A DNA stretch of 64,000 nt from assembly GCF_021654575.1 (NCBI RefSeq), contig NZ_AP024488.1, forward strand, positions 4,053,501 to 4,117,500. Reading direction: 5' to 3'. The number at the start of each line of letters is the position of its first letter. Positions within the stretch are counted from its first letter, which is position 1. The position numbers and the translations under genes were made by a program. Of this stretch, positions 51,513 through 60,160 are shown in pieces. This DNA comes from Desulfoluna limicola. Its GTDB lineage: Bacteria > Desulfobacterota > Desulfobacteria > Desulfobacterales > Desulfolunaceae. The notes beneath the pieces are model-generated. The model did not search any database. It was not told where the DNA came from and worked only from the letters and a program-made list of their open reading frames with translations.

Positions 51513-53036
51513 ATGGCTTTCAAACGCGACAAGGTCAAAAACGTCGTCTTCATCATGCTGGACACCCTGCAGTTCAACTACCTTGGGTGCTACGGAAACA
51601 AAGACATCAAAACCCCCAACATCGACCGATTTGCCCGGCAATCCGTGCTCTTCGAAAATGCATACAGCGAAGGGCTCCCCACCATTCCCGTGCGGCGTGC
51701 TCTCATGACGGGCCGGTTCACCCTGCCCTACGGCGGCTGGCAGCCCCTCACCGGTGACGACACCACCCTCACCGACATCATGTGGGGCAAGAACATGCAG
51801 ACCGCCCTCATCTACGACACGGCCCCCATGCGCCTGCCCAAGTTCGGCTACTCCCGGGGCTTTGACTTCGTGGACTTCTGCCCCGGCCAGGAACTGGACC
51901 ACACCTCCTTTGCCGACGTTCCCCTGGACCCTGCCTTAAAGCCCGAAGATTTCACCTCGGCCTCCATGGTGTGGGACAAAGAGGGCAACCTCATCGACGA
52001 CGACAGCCAGCAACTGCTGGACGAAATCGGCTGCTTTCTCCGCCAGCAGCAGCACAGGCGAACCAACGCCGACAGCTACGTGGCCAAGGTGGTGAACCGC
52101 ACCGAATCCTGGCTGAAAGAACGCCGGGACAAAGAGCGCCCCTTCTTCCTCTGGGTGGACTCCTTCGATCCCCACGAGCCCTGGGATCCCCCATCGGTCT
52201 GGAAAGGCGAGCCCTGTCCCTACGACCCCGACTACGAGGGCAACCCCATTCTCCTGGCTCCCTGGACTCCGGTGGAAGGCCGCATCACCGAGCGTGAGTG
52301 CGAGCACATCCGCGCCCTCTACATGGAGAAAATCACCCTGGTGGACGAGTGGATCGGAAAAGTCCTCGACTCCATCCGCGAGCAGGGCCTCTGGGACGAG
52401 ACCATGGTGGTCATCATGTCCGACCACGGCCAGCCCATGGGCACCGGTGAGCACGGCCACGGCATCGTGCGAAAATCCCGCCCCTGGCCTTACGAAGAGC
52501 TGGTCCACGTGCCCCTGATGATGCACATCCCCGGCGTGGAAGGCGGCCAGCGCATCGACAGCTTCGTTCAGAACGTGGATGTCTCGGCCACCATCATGGA
52601 CGTCATGGGACAGCTCGACACCGAAAGCGGCGTCAGCGACCACGGCATGAACACCTTCGGAGCCGAAGAGTTCCAGGGCGAAAGCCTCCTGCCCCTCATG
52701 CAGGGCGAGGTGGACAAGATCCGCGACTTTGCCATCGCCGGCTACTACGGCATGTCCTGGTCCATCATCACCGAAGACCACAGCTACGTTCACTGGCTGG
52801 TGAGCGAAGAGGAGAAAAACAGCGTCGACTGCGTGGCAGGCTCTGAAAAGACCATGGACGAAGAGATGTGGACCTGCACCGCAGGGGCCAAGGTGGAGAT
52901 GCCCACCCACAACGAACTCTACGACCGCAAAGCCGACCCCTTCCAGCTCAACAACATCGCCGAGGATCACCCCGAAAAGGCGGAAGAGCTGCTCCAGAAG
53001 CTGAAACTCTTCATCGGCGAGCTGCGCACGACTTAA
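51513..53036 (+). CDS. Sulfatase-fold hydrolase with Thr at the catalytic position
   Basis: A 507-residue alkaline-phosphatase-superfamily protein. Metal-site pieces are present: VVFIMLDTLQFNYLGCYGN (D17), the DPHEPW segment, MSDHGQPMGTGEHG. The sulfatase signature C/S-x-P-x-R-x4-T-G reads T57-I-P-V-R-R-A-L-M-T-G, so the residue normally turned into formylglycine is Thr. I recall relatives with the same PTIPxRR, so this is probably a subfamily feature, with Thr as a direct nucleophile as in phosphodiesterases. It may cleave a phospho- or sulfo-ester. ATG 51513 follows GAGGT. No signal peptide: cytoplasmic. Confidence 0.85.
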   Translation: MAFKRDKVKNVVFIMLDTLQFNYLGCYGNKDIKTPNIDRFARQSVLFENAYSEGLPTIPVRRALMTGRFTLPYGGWQPLTGDDTTLTDIMWGKNMQTALIYDTAPMRLPKFGYSRGFDFVDFCPGQELDHTSFADVPLDPALKPEDFTSASMVWDKEGNLIDDDSQQLLDEIGCFLRQQQHRRTNADSYVAKVVNRTESWLKERRDKERPFFLWVDSFDPHEPWDPPSVWKGEPCPYDPDYEGNPILLAPWTPVEGRITERECEHIRALYMEKITLVDEWIGKVLDSIREQGLWDETMVVIMSDHGQPMGTGEHGHGIVRKSRPWPYEELVHVPLMMHIPGVEGGQRIDSFVQNVDVSATIMDVMGQLDTESGVSDHGMNTFGAEEFQGESLLPLMQGEVDKIRDFAIAGYYGMSWSIITEDHSYVHWLVSEEEKNSVDCVAGSEKTMDEEMWTCTAGAKVEMPTHNELYDRKADPFQLNNIAEDHPEKAEELLQKLKLFIGELRTT

Positions 53037-53054
53037 GTCATTTTAAAAAGCAAT

Positions 53055-53140
53055 GCCTCCGGCGGCAAGGTGAGCCACCTTGAAAGCTGGTTGCCGCGGC
53101 GCTTTGCCCCTCGTCCCTCGGGTCAAATTGCCGCGGCATT
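53055..53140 (+). repeat. GCCTCCGGCGG repeat between hydrolase and thioredoxin
   Basis: Box 18 bp after the stop, hairpin 1 CAAGGTG/CACCTTG, hairpin 2 arms TTGCCGCGGC/GCCGCGGCA around CCCTCGTCCCTCGGG. It ends about 35 bp before the thioredoxin ATG, so it would lie in an operon transcript. A diverged relative occurs at 53491-53545. Confidence 0.82.
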
Positions 53141-53176
53141 TAAGAATAATTGTGCATTCATTTGCAGGAGACCATC

Positions 53177-53485
53177 ATGTTTACCACCCTTGACGACAGC
53201 ACATACAAAGGCGCCATCGCCGAAACCGAAGCCGGGGTCCTCATCTGCTTCAAGCAGCAGTGCCCCCACTGCAAGAACATGGAGAAGGTCCTGGAGAAAT
53301 TTGCCAAGAAGAACGAAGGCGTCGCCTTCTTCAACATGGATTCCGAGGAAAACCCCGAAGCGCTGGAAGAGCTGGGAGCCCAGCGGGCACCCACCATCTA
53401 CGTCATCAAAGGGGGCGCCATCGTCGCCACCAAAGCGGGCCTCATGAACCCCAAAGAGATGACCGCGTTTTACAAAAGCGCCTAA
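53177..53485 (+). CDS. Thioredoxin-family protein (CPHC)
   Basis: A 102-residue thioredoxin fold: FKQQCPHCKNMEKVL with redox cysteines C29 and C32, then FFNMDSEENPEALEELGAQRAPTIYVIKGGA with the cis-Pro loop RAPTIY. CPHC is the DsbA-type dipeptide, more oxidising than CGPC. No signal peptide. GCAGGAG precedes the ATG. It lies 140 bp after the sulfatase-like gene and upstream of a thioredoxin reductase, so the two may serve that locus as a dedicated redox pair. Confidence 0.9.
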   Translation: MFTTLDDSTYKGAIAETEAGVLICFKQQCPHCKNMEKVLEKFAKKNEGVAFFNMDSEENPEALEELGAQRAPTIYVIKGGAIVATKAGLMNPKEMTAFYKSA

Positions 53486-53763
53486 AACAACGCCGCCGGC
53501 CCAAGGTGAGCCACCTTGAAAGCTGGTTTGCGAATGCGATGCAGGTGTCATCACTTCAACCCTGCCGTGTCCGCATTCGCGCAAAGGGTTAGGAGATGCG
53601 TGGTGTGTCACAAGCGCCTGAGCCGTCGATTCACCTGATCCGAGAATCACTAAACCATTACCGGATGTACTCAGCATTAAAGCCGAGTCGTCTGAAGTTA
53701 CGAAGCCGTATCCAACACCCTCCGAAGCTTGTGAAGGTATTTGAACACCCCCCAGTTTTGGAG

Positions 53764-53868
53764 GCGGGCGAAGCCCGCGGCGAATGCCTTTGCGATTTGG
53801 CCCGAGGAACGAGGGACAAAGCGCAAAGGCAATAAGCTTTCGAGGTGGCTCACCTCGCCGCCGGAGGC
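53764..53868 (-). repeat. GCCTCCGGCGG repeat, reverse orientation
   Basis: Minus-strand order: box, hairpin 1 CGAGGTG/CACCTCG, hairpin 2 arms GCCTTTGCG/CGCAAAGGC around GAGGAACGAGGG, hairpin GCGGGC/GCCCGC. With the degraded copy at 53491 it accounts for much of 53486-54138; the remaining stretches 53590-53760 and 53875-54130 show no gene I can support. Confidence 0.82.
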
Positions 53869-54138
53869 ATATCTTTTTGCCTTTGGCCCAACATAAGAAA
53901 AACGCCGGGAGGACGTGCACAGCCGCCCGGTTTTACCATCGGACGTCCAAAACAGAGAACGCCACGGCAGATCAGGTCAGGGTTCCGCAACCCAGGCCCT
54001 TGAGATGCCACGGCACCCCCCACATGATCGCGACGTGTGGATTTTTTTGCATCAGCCCGCAGGCCGCACCGGATAACCCTGCACAGGAGTTCCCGGGTTG
54101 CCATGCCGAGGATGATGCACACCCATGGAGAGATACAG

Positions 54139-55074
54139 ATGAAACCAGAAAAACACGTCGACCTGGTCATTGTCGGAGGCGGTCCAGCCGGAATGACAGC
54201 CGCTATCTATGCGGCCCAGGCAAATCTGGACACCGTGCTGCTGGAAGAGAGCGTAACGGGAGGGCTCGTAAACTCGACCCACACCGTGCTGAACTTTCCC
54301 TCGTTCCCGAGGATCCACGGCATGGAGCTGATGGAGAAGATGCGCGAGCATGTGGACAGCCTGTCCGTGCCCGTAGAAGAAATTTGCGAAATTGAGGCCC
54401 TCTCCCTTGAAGGGGAGCTGAAAACCGTTGAGACCGATGAGGAGATCTTCCGCAGCAAGGCGGTGATCCTGGCCACCGGGCGCAAGCCCATTGCCATCGA
54501 CCTTCCCACCGAGAGCGATGACGTGCACTACTGCGCCATCTGCGACGGCGGTGCCTACAAGGGCAAGCGCGTCCTCGTGGTGGGCGGAGGCAACAGTGCC
54601 TTTGACGAAAGCCTTTATCTGCTGCAGATCGGCGTCTCCCACCTCACCATCGTGGAGACTGAAAGTCGTTTTTTTGCCGCCGAATCCACCCAGGAGCAGC
54701 TCCTGGCCGATGAGCGGGTGGCCCCCCGAACCGGCACAAAGCTGGTGGACCTTTCCCTGAAAGAGGGACGACTTATCGGCGCCGTACTCGAAGACCTGGT
54801 CACCGGCAACCGGGAGTCCCTCCCTGTGGACGGAATCTTTGTCTTTCTGGGCCAAACCCCCAACAACGAACCCTTCAAAGACCAGGTCGCCTTAAGTGAA
54901 AAAGGGTACATCCTGGCCGGGGCCGACATGGGGACCAACATCCCCGGTGTGTACGGCGTTGGGGACATCAATGAGAAGGTTTTCCGGCAGATTACCACCG
55001 CCATGGGCGATGCAACGGTTGCAGCCCTCTCCGTTGAACGCTATATTCGCAACTTCAAAGGGAACGTGTCATGA
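54139..55074 (+). CDS. trxB: Thioredoxin reductase
   Basis: A 311-residue class II pyridine-nucleotide disulfide oxidoreductase. FAD site DLVIVGGGPAGMTAAIYAAQANL, redox CAIC (C132, C135) in VHYCAICDGGAYKGKRV, NAD(P) site VLVVGGGNSAFDESLYLL, and C-terminal FAD motif GVYGVGDINEKVFRQITTAMGDA. It transfers electrons from NAD(P)H (or ferredoxin in some anaerobes) to thioredoxin, here probably the CPHC protein at 53177. GGAGAG lies six bases before ATG 54139. The stop overlaps the transporter start by four bases. Confidence 0.9.
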   Translation: MKPEKHVDLVIVGGGPAGMTAAIYAAQANLDTVLLEESVTGGLVNSTHTVLNFPSFPRIHGMELMEKMREHVDSLSVPVEEICEIEALSLEGELKTVETDEEIFRSKAVILATGRKPIAIDLPTESDDVHYCAICDGGAYKGKRVLVVGGGNSAFDESLYLLQIGVSHLTIVETESRFFAAESTQEQLLADERVAPRTGTKLVDLSLKEGRLIGAVLEDLVTGNRESLPVDGIFVFLGQTPNNEPFKDQVALSEKGYILAGADMGTNIPGVYGVGDINEKVFRQITTAMGDATVAALSVERYIRNFKGNVS

Positions 55075-56462
55075 CTGCAATACTTACATCACAAAAAATG
55101 AGGGGCTGGGGCTTAAGCCTTCTGTTCGCCACCATCGGTGCCTTTTTGCTCTACACCCCGGAGACCCCGAAGGTCACCACCTACTGGTTCCTCACCATCT
55201 TCGCCATCTCCGGCTTTGCCTTTGAGATCATGCCCCTGTTCACCACGGCGGTCCTGCTTCTGATGATGTACATCGTCACAGGCGTGGCATCTCCGGACCT
55301 GGCCTTTGTGGGCTGGACCACCCCCATTCCCTGGGTCATCCTCTGCGGCATGCTCATCGGCGGACTCATGGAGCGCACCAAGCTCTCCGACCGCATCGCC
55401 CTTCTGACCATCTACCACATCGGCACCACCCCCATGCGGCTCTACGCCGCCCTGGTCATCGCCGGCTACGTGGTGGGGGCCATCATCCCCGACGTCATCA
55501 CCGTGGTGATCCTTTTCATGACCATCGCCTCAGGCATGTGCAGCAAAATGGGATTGGAAAAAGGATCCAAAGCAGCCACCACCCTTGTCATGGCAGCGTT
55601 CTTCGGCGCCACCGTACCAGCCACCAACTTTTTGCCCAACAACGTCGGCATCGTGGGTCTTCTCATGGTCAAGGACATGGGTGTGCCCATCGAATGGCTG
55701 AGCTTCTTCATCGACAACTTGGGCTACAGCCTCCTCAACGCCATGGGGTGCATCATGATCCTGCACGTCTTCGGGAGCCGTGAGCTGGGCACGTACATCG
55801 ACCAGTGCCGGGCCCATGCCAGTGAGGAGATCGAGGCCATGGGTTCCATGAGCCGTGACGAGAAAAAAACCCTTTTTCTCACCATCCTGGCCGTGGTGGC
55901 CTTTGCCACGGAAAACATCCACGGCATCCCCGGCTACTACGCCTTCTGCGGCATCATCCTGCTGGGGTTCACCCCCTTGTTCAACCTCTTCAAGGCCGAT
56001 GATGTCAAAGAGGTCCAGTTTCCCATCCTCTTTTTCATCATCGCCTGCATGGCTGTGGGGATTGTCGCCGGAAGCCTTGGGATTCCCGCATGGATGGCGG
56101 CAAAAGTGGTCCCCTACCTGCAAAACATGGAGAGCCTGGCCGGCACCTCCATTTTTGCCTACGGCGTGGGTATCCTCGCCAACCTCGCCCTCACCCCCGT
56201 GGCTGCAGCCAGCTCCCTGAGCATTCCCATGGCTGAAATTGCCGCCGACCTGGGCCTCAGCACCCAGCCCCTGCTCTACAGCTTCTTCTACGGACTCGAC
56301 CAGTTCATCTTCCCCTACGAGCTGGCCGCGGCCCTCATCATGTTCGCCACCGGCTACGTCCGCATGAAATACCTCATGCAGATCATGGTCTCCCGCATGG
56401 TGATCTCCGGCATCGCCGTCGTCATCGTGGCCACCACCTACTGGCAGTGGATCGGGTACTAG
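55071..56462 (+). CDS. DASS (SLC13)-family anion symporter
   Basis: A 463-residue polytopic protein of the divalent anion:Na+ symporter family, with about 12 hydrophobic segments. The two hairpin regions show the family's Asn-rich loops: FFGATVPATNFLPNNVGIVGLLMV and the counterpart around ILANLALTPVAAASSLSIPMAEIAADLG. Substrates of the family are sulfate and C4-dicarboxylates. The ATGA overlap with the reductase gene makes one operon, so the likely cargo is the substrate or product anion of the sulfatase-like enzyme. Confidence 0.88.
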   Translation: MTAILTSQKMRGWGLSLLFATIGAFLLYTPETPKVTTYWFLTIFAISGFAFEIMPLFTTAVLLLMMYIVTGVASPDLAFVGWTTPIPWVILCGMLIGGLMERTKLSDRIALLTIYHIGTTPMRLYAALVIAGYVVGAIIPDVITVVILFMTIASGMCSKMGLEKGSKAATTLVMAAFFGATVPATNFLPNNVGIVGLLMVKDMGVPIEWLSFFIDNLGYSLLNAMGCIMILHVFGSRELGTYIDQCRAHASEEIEAMGSMSRDEKKTLFLTILAVVAFATENIHGIPGYYAFCGIILLGFTPLFNLFKADDVKEVQFPILFFIIACMAVGIVAGSLGIPAWMAAKVVPYLQNMESLAGTSIFAYGVGILANLALTPVAAASSLSIPMAEIAADLGLSTQPLLYSFFYGLDQFIFPYELAAALIMFATGYVRMKYLMQIMVSRMVISGIAVVIVATTYWQWIGY

Positions 56463-56475
56463 TCGCGAAAAGCCT

Positions 56476-56582
56476 GCCTCCGGCGGCGAGGTGAGCCACC
56501 TCGAAAGCTGATTGCCCATGCGGTTTGTCCCTCGTTCCTCGGGCCAAATCGCATGGGCGTTCGCCGCGGGCTGCGCCCGCCT
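56476..56582 (+). repeat. GCCTCCGGCGG repeat
   Basis: Box 14 bp after the transporter stop, hairpin 1 CGAGGTG/CACCTCG, hairpin 2 arms GCCCATGCG/CGCATGGGC around CCCTCGTTCCTCGGG, terminal hairpin GCGGGC/GCCCGC. Another fully different but pairing arm set. The central part of 56463-56923 (56585-56795) shows nothing recognisable. Confidence 0.82.
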
Positions 56583-56799
56583 CCATTGCTGGAGATTATT
56601 CAAAGGTTGAAACACCCCTCTGAGAGCTAAGGATACGGTTTCATGACTCCCTTGGAATCCATACGCCCATGATCATCTCAATGAAACGAGTCTCGTTGAA
56701 ATCCGGTCAAAGTCAATCCGGTTCAGGCCCGCTCCGTTTCATATTTCCCGATAAATGAAACCGGTATCTCCTGCGGAGGCGGTTGCATCGCCACACCCT

Positions 56800-56890
56800 T
56801 TGCGCGAATGCCCCGACTTAAATTGTGTCACGATATCCGTCACGCATTCGCCACCGGGTTTCAAGGTGGCCCCACCTTGCCGCCGGAGGC
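56800..56890 (-). repeat. GCCTCCGG-type repeat, long-loop hairpin variant
   Basis: Minus-strand order: box, CAAGGTGGGGCCACCTTG hairpin, GCGAATGC / GCATTCGC arms separated by about 32 bases without the CTCGTTCC loop. It ends 34 bp before the EamA ATG. Similar variants are at 58308 and 60035. Confidence 0.75.
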
Positions 56891-56923
56891 CTTTTTTTAA
56901 CCGTTATTTAGTAAGGACATCTC

Positions 56924-57841
56924 ATGCCAACGGCATTTCTTTTTCTGCTTCTCATCGTCGCTCATGTTATCTGGGGCGGTGGTTTCATTGTCATCAAGCT
57001 GATCATGGGCTCGTTTACGCTTTCCCAGGTGCTTTTCGGACGGGTGGTTCTGGCGGCAGTGATCTACGCTGTTCTCTGGAAATGGATTCCCAAGCCGGAA
57101 TACAGAAAGGGGGACTGGAAGTTCCTCGGGCTCCTGGCCCTGTGCGAGCCGTTTCTTCTCTTCAGCTTCGAGACGTTGGGGCTTTCTTACACCTCGGCCT
57201 CCCAGGCGGGCATGATCGTGGCCTGTGCGCCTCTGACGGCGGCCATCGGGGCCTTTCTCATTTATCGGGAAAAGGTGAGCAGGCGATGCGGAATGGGAAT
57301 TGTCTTTGCGGTTGCAGGTGTGGTCATTGTCTCGGCCTTCGGTGCCGATGACGGGGTCGCCAAAAACCCGCTCCTCGGCAACTTTTTCATGCTCTGTGCG
57401 GTCCTCTCCTCCACCGCCTACGCCCTGACCATCAAGCACCTGGCCGAGCGCTACTCCTTTCTCTATCTGTCGGCCATCCAGGTCTTCGGTGCCACCCTGC
57501 TCTTTCTTCCCGGGGCTCTCTCGGGCCCCATGCCCGAGGCGATCTCGTGGGAGGCCATCGGCAGCATGATCTACCTGGGCGTGGGCATCACCTTCTTCGT
57601 CTACTTCATCATCAACTACGCCCTCACCCGGATCAAAGCGGCCCACGTCATCCTTTTTGCAAACCTGATTCCCGTCTCCACCATCATCCTCGCCTATTTC
57701 ATCCTCGGCGAGCGCCTGGCGCCCCTCCAGTACATGGGTGCAGCTCTCGTTATCTGCGGCGTTCTCCTTGCCGGGGCTCCGGAGAGTACGGAGGCAGGTG
57801 AAGAGCTTCCGACAAGTGATAACCTTGTCAGTGAGTCGTAA
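56924..57841 (+). CDS. EamA (DMT) family exporter
   Basis: A 305-residue protein with ten helices in two EamA repeats (about 5-135 and 150-285): HVIWGGGFIVIKLIMGSFTLSQVLFGRVVL, then LGLSYTSASQAGMIVACAPLTAAIGAFLIYREKVSRR, and in the second repeat LTRIKAAHVILFANLIPVSTIILAYFILGERLAPLQYMGAALVICG. Substrate unknown; relatives export amino acids or metabolites. AAGGACATCTC precedes the ATG. Stands alone. Confidence 0.9.
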   Translation: MPTAFLFLLLIVAHVIWGGGFIVIKLIMGSFTLSQVLFGRVVLAAVIYAVLWKWIPKPEYRKGDWKFLGLLALCEPFLLFSFETLGLSYTSASQAGMIVACAPLTAAIGAFLIYREKVSRRCGMGIVFAVAGVVIVSAFGADDGVAKNPLLGNFFMLCAVLSSTAYALTIKHLAERYSFLYLSAIQVFGATLLFLPGALSGPMPEAISWEAIGSMIYLGVGITFFVYFIINYALTRIKAAHVILFANLIPVSTIILAYFILGERLAPLQYMGAALVICGVLLAGAPESTEAGEELPTSDNLVSES

Positions 57842-57943
57842 GCGGTAAGCTGGCAAAGGGCAAAAAACCGGTTATCGGTTATTGATGACAGGTCATAAAC
57901 TGTGGGGAACGGCTTGCAAGTCCTCCCCATGTTCTGAAACACC

Positions 57944-57973
57944 AACGGCGACATGGGCTTCCATGTCGCCGTT
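57944..57973 (+). terminator. 13-bp perfect hairpin, likely terminator
   Basis: AACGGCGACATGG / CCATGTCGCCGTT with a GCTT loop, about 100 bp after the EamA stop and between convergent genes. No strong T-run. It is not one of the repeat families. The remainder of 57842-58414 holds the repeat at 58308 and no gene. Confidence 0.5.
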
Positions 57974-58307
57974 TCTGGTAAAAACAAAAGCCTTCCACAA
58001 AAAGCCCACTACCCGAGGCCCTCAGCGAATTCTTTTGATCTCTTCTCATGATGGGCACGGCACAGCCTTTGCCCATCCTACATGACATTCACGCAAATTC
58101 CATCTTGCTGGTTCCATTTTAAGTCGAAACGGACCCTTTCAGACCATGGTTTTGCCGATGGTGGAACACAGAATACGGCCTGATAGGATGGCCCCTCATT
58201 TAATATCCTGGCAAAGCATGCCATCAATCATCCATACCCTTTAAATTGGAACCAAAACACCTCCAACTCATGCACTCGTGTCGCATATTGAATGACGTCG
58301 GACATCA

Positions 58308-58397
58308 CGCGAATGCGGACGCAAAACCATCCGCATTCCGACACCACTATCGCATTCGCTACCCGCTTTCGAGGTGGCTCACCTCGCCGCCGGAGGC
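58308..58397 (-). repeat. GCCTCCGG-type repeat, long-loop hairpin variant
   Basis: Arms GCGAATGCG / CGCATTCGC about 36 bases apart, then hairpin 1 CGAGGTG/CACCTCG and the box, which lies 18 bp from the stop of the 4Fe-4S protein gene. Confidence 0.78.
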
Positions 58398-58414
58398 AAA
58401 CGTTTGCTCTTCCC

Positions 58415-59488
58415 CTACGCCATCGAACGCTCCCTGGCCATGCGCAGGGCCATCTCAAGATGGTCTGCGGGCGGTTCATAGATGAGGGACTCCGGTTTCT
58501 TCTCGAGACGGGCGGCATCGGTGGGGCAGGTGGTGACGCAAAGACCGCAGCCGAGGCAGCGGTTGGTGTCCACCACAGCGATGTCCTCTTCGTTGAGCCG
58601 AATGGCGTCGATGCCGCACCGGTCGAGGCAGACGCCGCAGCCCACGCAGCCGTCGGGCTCAATGGTGGCAAAATACGCGCTTTTCACCTGCGTGGCCGGC
58701 GAGGGATGCATTTTAAGGGAGTGCATCATGGCGCAGCAGTCTCCGCAGCAGCTGCAGATGGTGCCCACGTCTTTGGCGTTCATGGGCTGAAGGATCAACC
58801 CCGCCTCGTCGCTCTGGGTAAGGATGGCCACGGCCTCGTCTTTGGAGATGCGTCGGGCAAAGCCGTTTTCGATGTAGAATTCGGCCATGGCATCAAAGCC
58901 GAGGCAGGTTTCAATGGGCGCACCACAGAGGTGGGCCCCGAGCTTCTTGCTCAGGACGCGGCACATGCAGTCAGCCACGCCGATGACCTCGTGCTGGTCC
59001 AGGATGGCCACGGCGTCGTCGTAGGTGGCGATGGGCCACTGGGACACCAGGCTTGTATTGATGGGGATAACGCGCTGGTGGGGGGTGTCCGTCTCCGAAA
59101 GGGACTTGATGAAACCATCCAGGGCATAGGTGGCCACAGCCATGGGCAGCTTTGGGTCTTCGTGCATCTTTTTGATCTGAAACTCCAGCACCCCCACGAT
59201 AAAAGGCGGAGCCGAGTAGCAGGGCTGGCCCTCTTTGTACTCACGAAACACAAGGCCTTTCCTGGCCATGGCCTCGAGTTCGGATGCAAGGCGATTCTCG
59301 TCACCCCCCAACCGCTGGGACACCTGACGCGGGGTCTCCCCGTCAGGCGTCATCTCAAGGAAAAGCTGCGCCTCGGATTCGGAGTAAAGCAACTGCAAAA
59401 GGCGAATCTCAGAGCCTGTGGTGGTCTTGGGGTACCCGGTGGTTCGGGTGTCAAAGCGGTGCCTGAGTCGTTCGTACAGCTCGGTCAT
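58415..59488 (-). CDS. 4Fe-4S dicluster protein with N-terminal helical domain
   Basis: 357 residues. Residues 1-100 look like a winged-helix region (TPDGETPRQVSQRLGGDENRLASELEAMARKGLVF). A central domain has cysteines in VADCMCRV and a striking CSCCGDCC cluster. The C-terminus holds two ferredoxin motifs (CVGCGVCLDRCGIDAI and CLGCGLCVTTCP). It is probably an electron carrier or redox-responsive protein in the cytoplasm; the winged-helix part could be a protein- or DNA-binding module. I do not know its partner. ATG 59488 is preceded by CAGGAG. Confidence 0.82.
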   Translation of the reverse strand: MTELYERLRHRFDTRTTGYPKTTTGSEIRLLQLLYSESEAQLFLEMTPDGETPRQVSQRLGGDENRLASELEAMARKGLVFREYKEGQPCYSAPPFIVGVLEFQIKKMHEDPKLPMAVATYALDGFIKSLSETDTPHQRVIPINTSLVSQWPIATYDDAVAILDQHEVIGVADCMCRVLSKKLGAHLCGAPIETCLGFDAMAEFYIENGFARRISKDEAVAILTQSDEAGLILQPMNAKDVGTICSCCGDCCAMMHSLKMHPSPATQVKSAYFATIEPDGCVGCGVCLDRCGIDAIRLNEEDIAVVDTNRCLGCGLCVTTCPTDAARLEKKPESLIYEPPADHLEMALRMARERSMA

Positions 59489-59584
59489 GGGTCTCTCCTG
59501 ATCATGAAATTTGGTTGCAGGCCCGATTCGGACCTCCGGCTGCCCTGCATGGTACAAAAACCGTGCCTTCTATGGACAAAGCAT

Positions 59585-59692
59585 GCCTCCGGCGGCCAGG
59601 TGGGGCACCTGGAAACCTGGTTGCCCTTGCGCTTTGTCCCTCGTTCCTCGGGCCAACGCGCAAGGGCGTTCGCCGCGGGCTATGCCCGCCAC
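59585..59692 (+). repeat. GCCTCCGGCGG repeat
   Basis: Box, CAGGTGGGGCACCTG hairpin 1, hairpin 2 arms GCCCTTGCGC/GCGCAAGGGC around CCCTCGTTCCTCGGG, terminal hairpin GCGGGC/GCCCGC. TGCCTTCTATGG lies 22 bp before the box. A small hairpin CCCAGGCTTCCGCCTGGG follows at about 59741. No gene in 59489-60160. Confidence 0.82.
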
Positions 59693-59860
59693 CAAGGCAG
59701 ATGCTTACGCAGGCATTGTCACAAGCCCCATTTGTTCTCGTCCCAGGCTTCCGCCTGGGAATACTTCTTTTGGAGGCCCTGCCTCCCCATCAAATAAAAG
59801 AGCGTAGCAACTCATTGCCTTTCGCCCTTAGCCTCTGAGCATTCGCCCGCCCTTCCCTTT

Positions 59861-59913
59861 CGTCACATTTGACGCATCAACACGCCATATTTGACCATTC
59901 GTCATATTTGACG
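59861..59913. promoter_or_regulatory. Two CGTCA-N4-TGACG palindromes
   Basis: CGTCACATTTGACG (59861-59874) and CGTCATATTTGACG (59900-59913) are near-identical palindromes centred 39 bp apart, with a half-site ATTTGAC at 59889 between. They lie 250-300 bp upstream of the sigma-54 activator gene. Candidate operator; the binding protein is unknown. Confidence 0.45.
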
Positions 59914-60034
59914 TACTCTTTCCACGCAAGCCATGCCCCTATGGAACGATTCAGCTAAATAGAAACCGCCAAATTGAAAACGGGAGTGCGACACCACAAA
60001 GATTAGTGACACAAGGTGAAGAACATCTTCCGTC

Positions 60035-60126
60035 GCGCGAATGCGGAAGCGATGCCAATCATCTCACCGCACCCGTGTCGCATTCGCCACCGGATTTCAA
60101 GGTGCCCCCACCTTGCCGCCGGAGGC
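60035..60126 (-). repeat. GCCTCCGG-type repeat, long-loop hairpin variant
   Basis: Arms GCGAATGCG / CGCATTCGC about 36 bases apart, hairpin 1 CAAGGTGGGGGCACCTTG, then the box, 35 bp before the activator ATG. Confidence 0.78.
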
Positions 60127-60160
60127 TGTTTTTTCCAACCTTAACAACAGGACCACGGTT

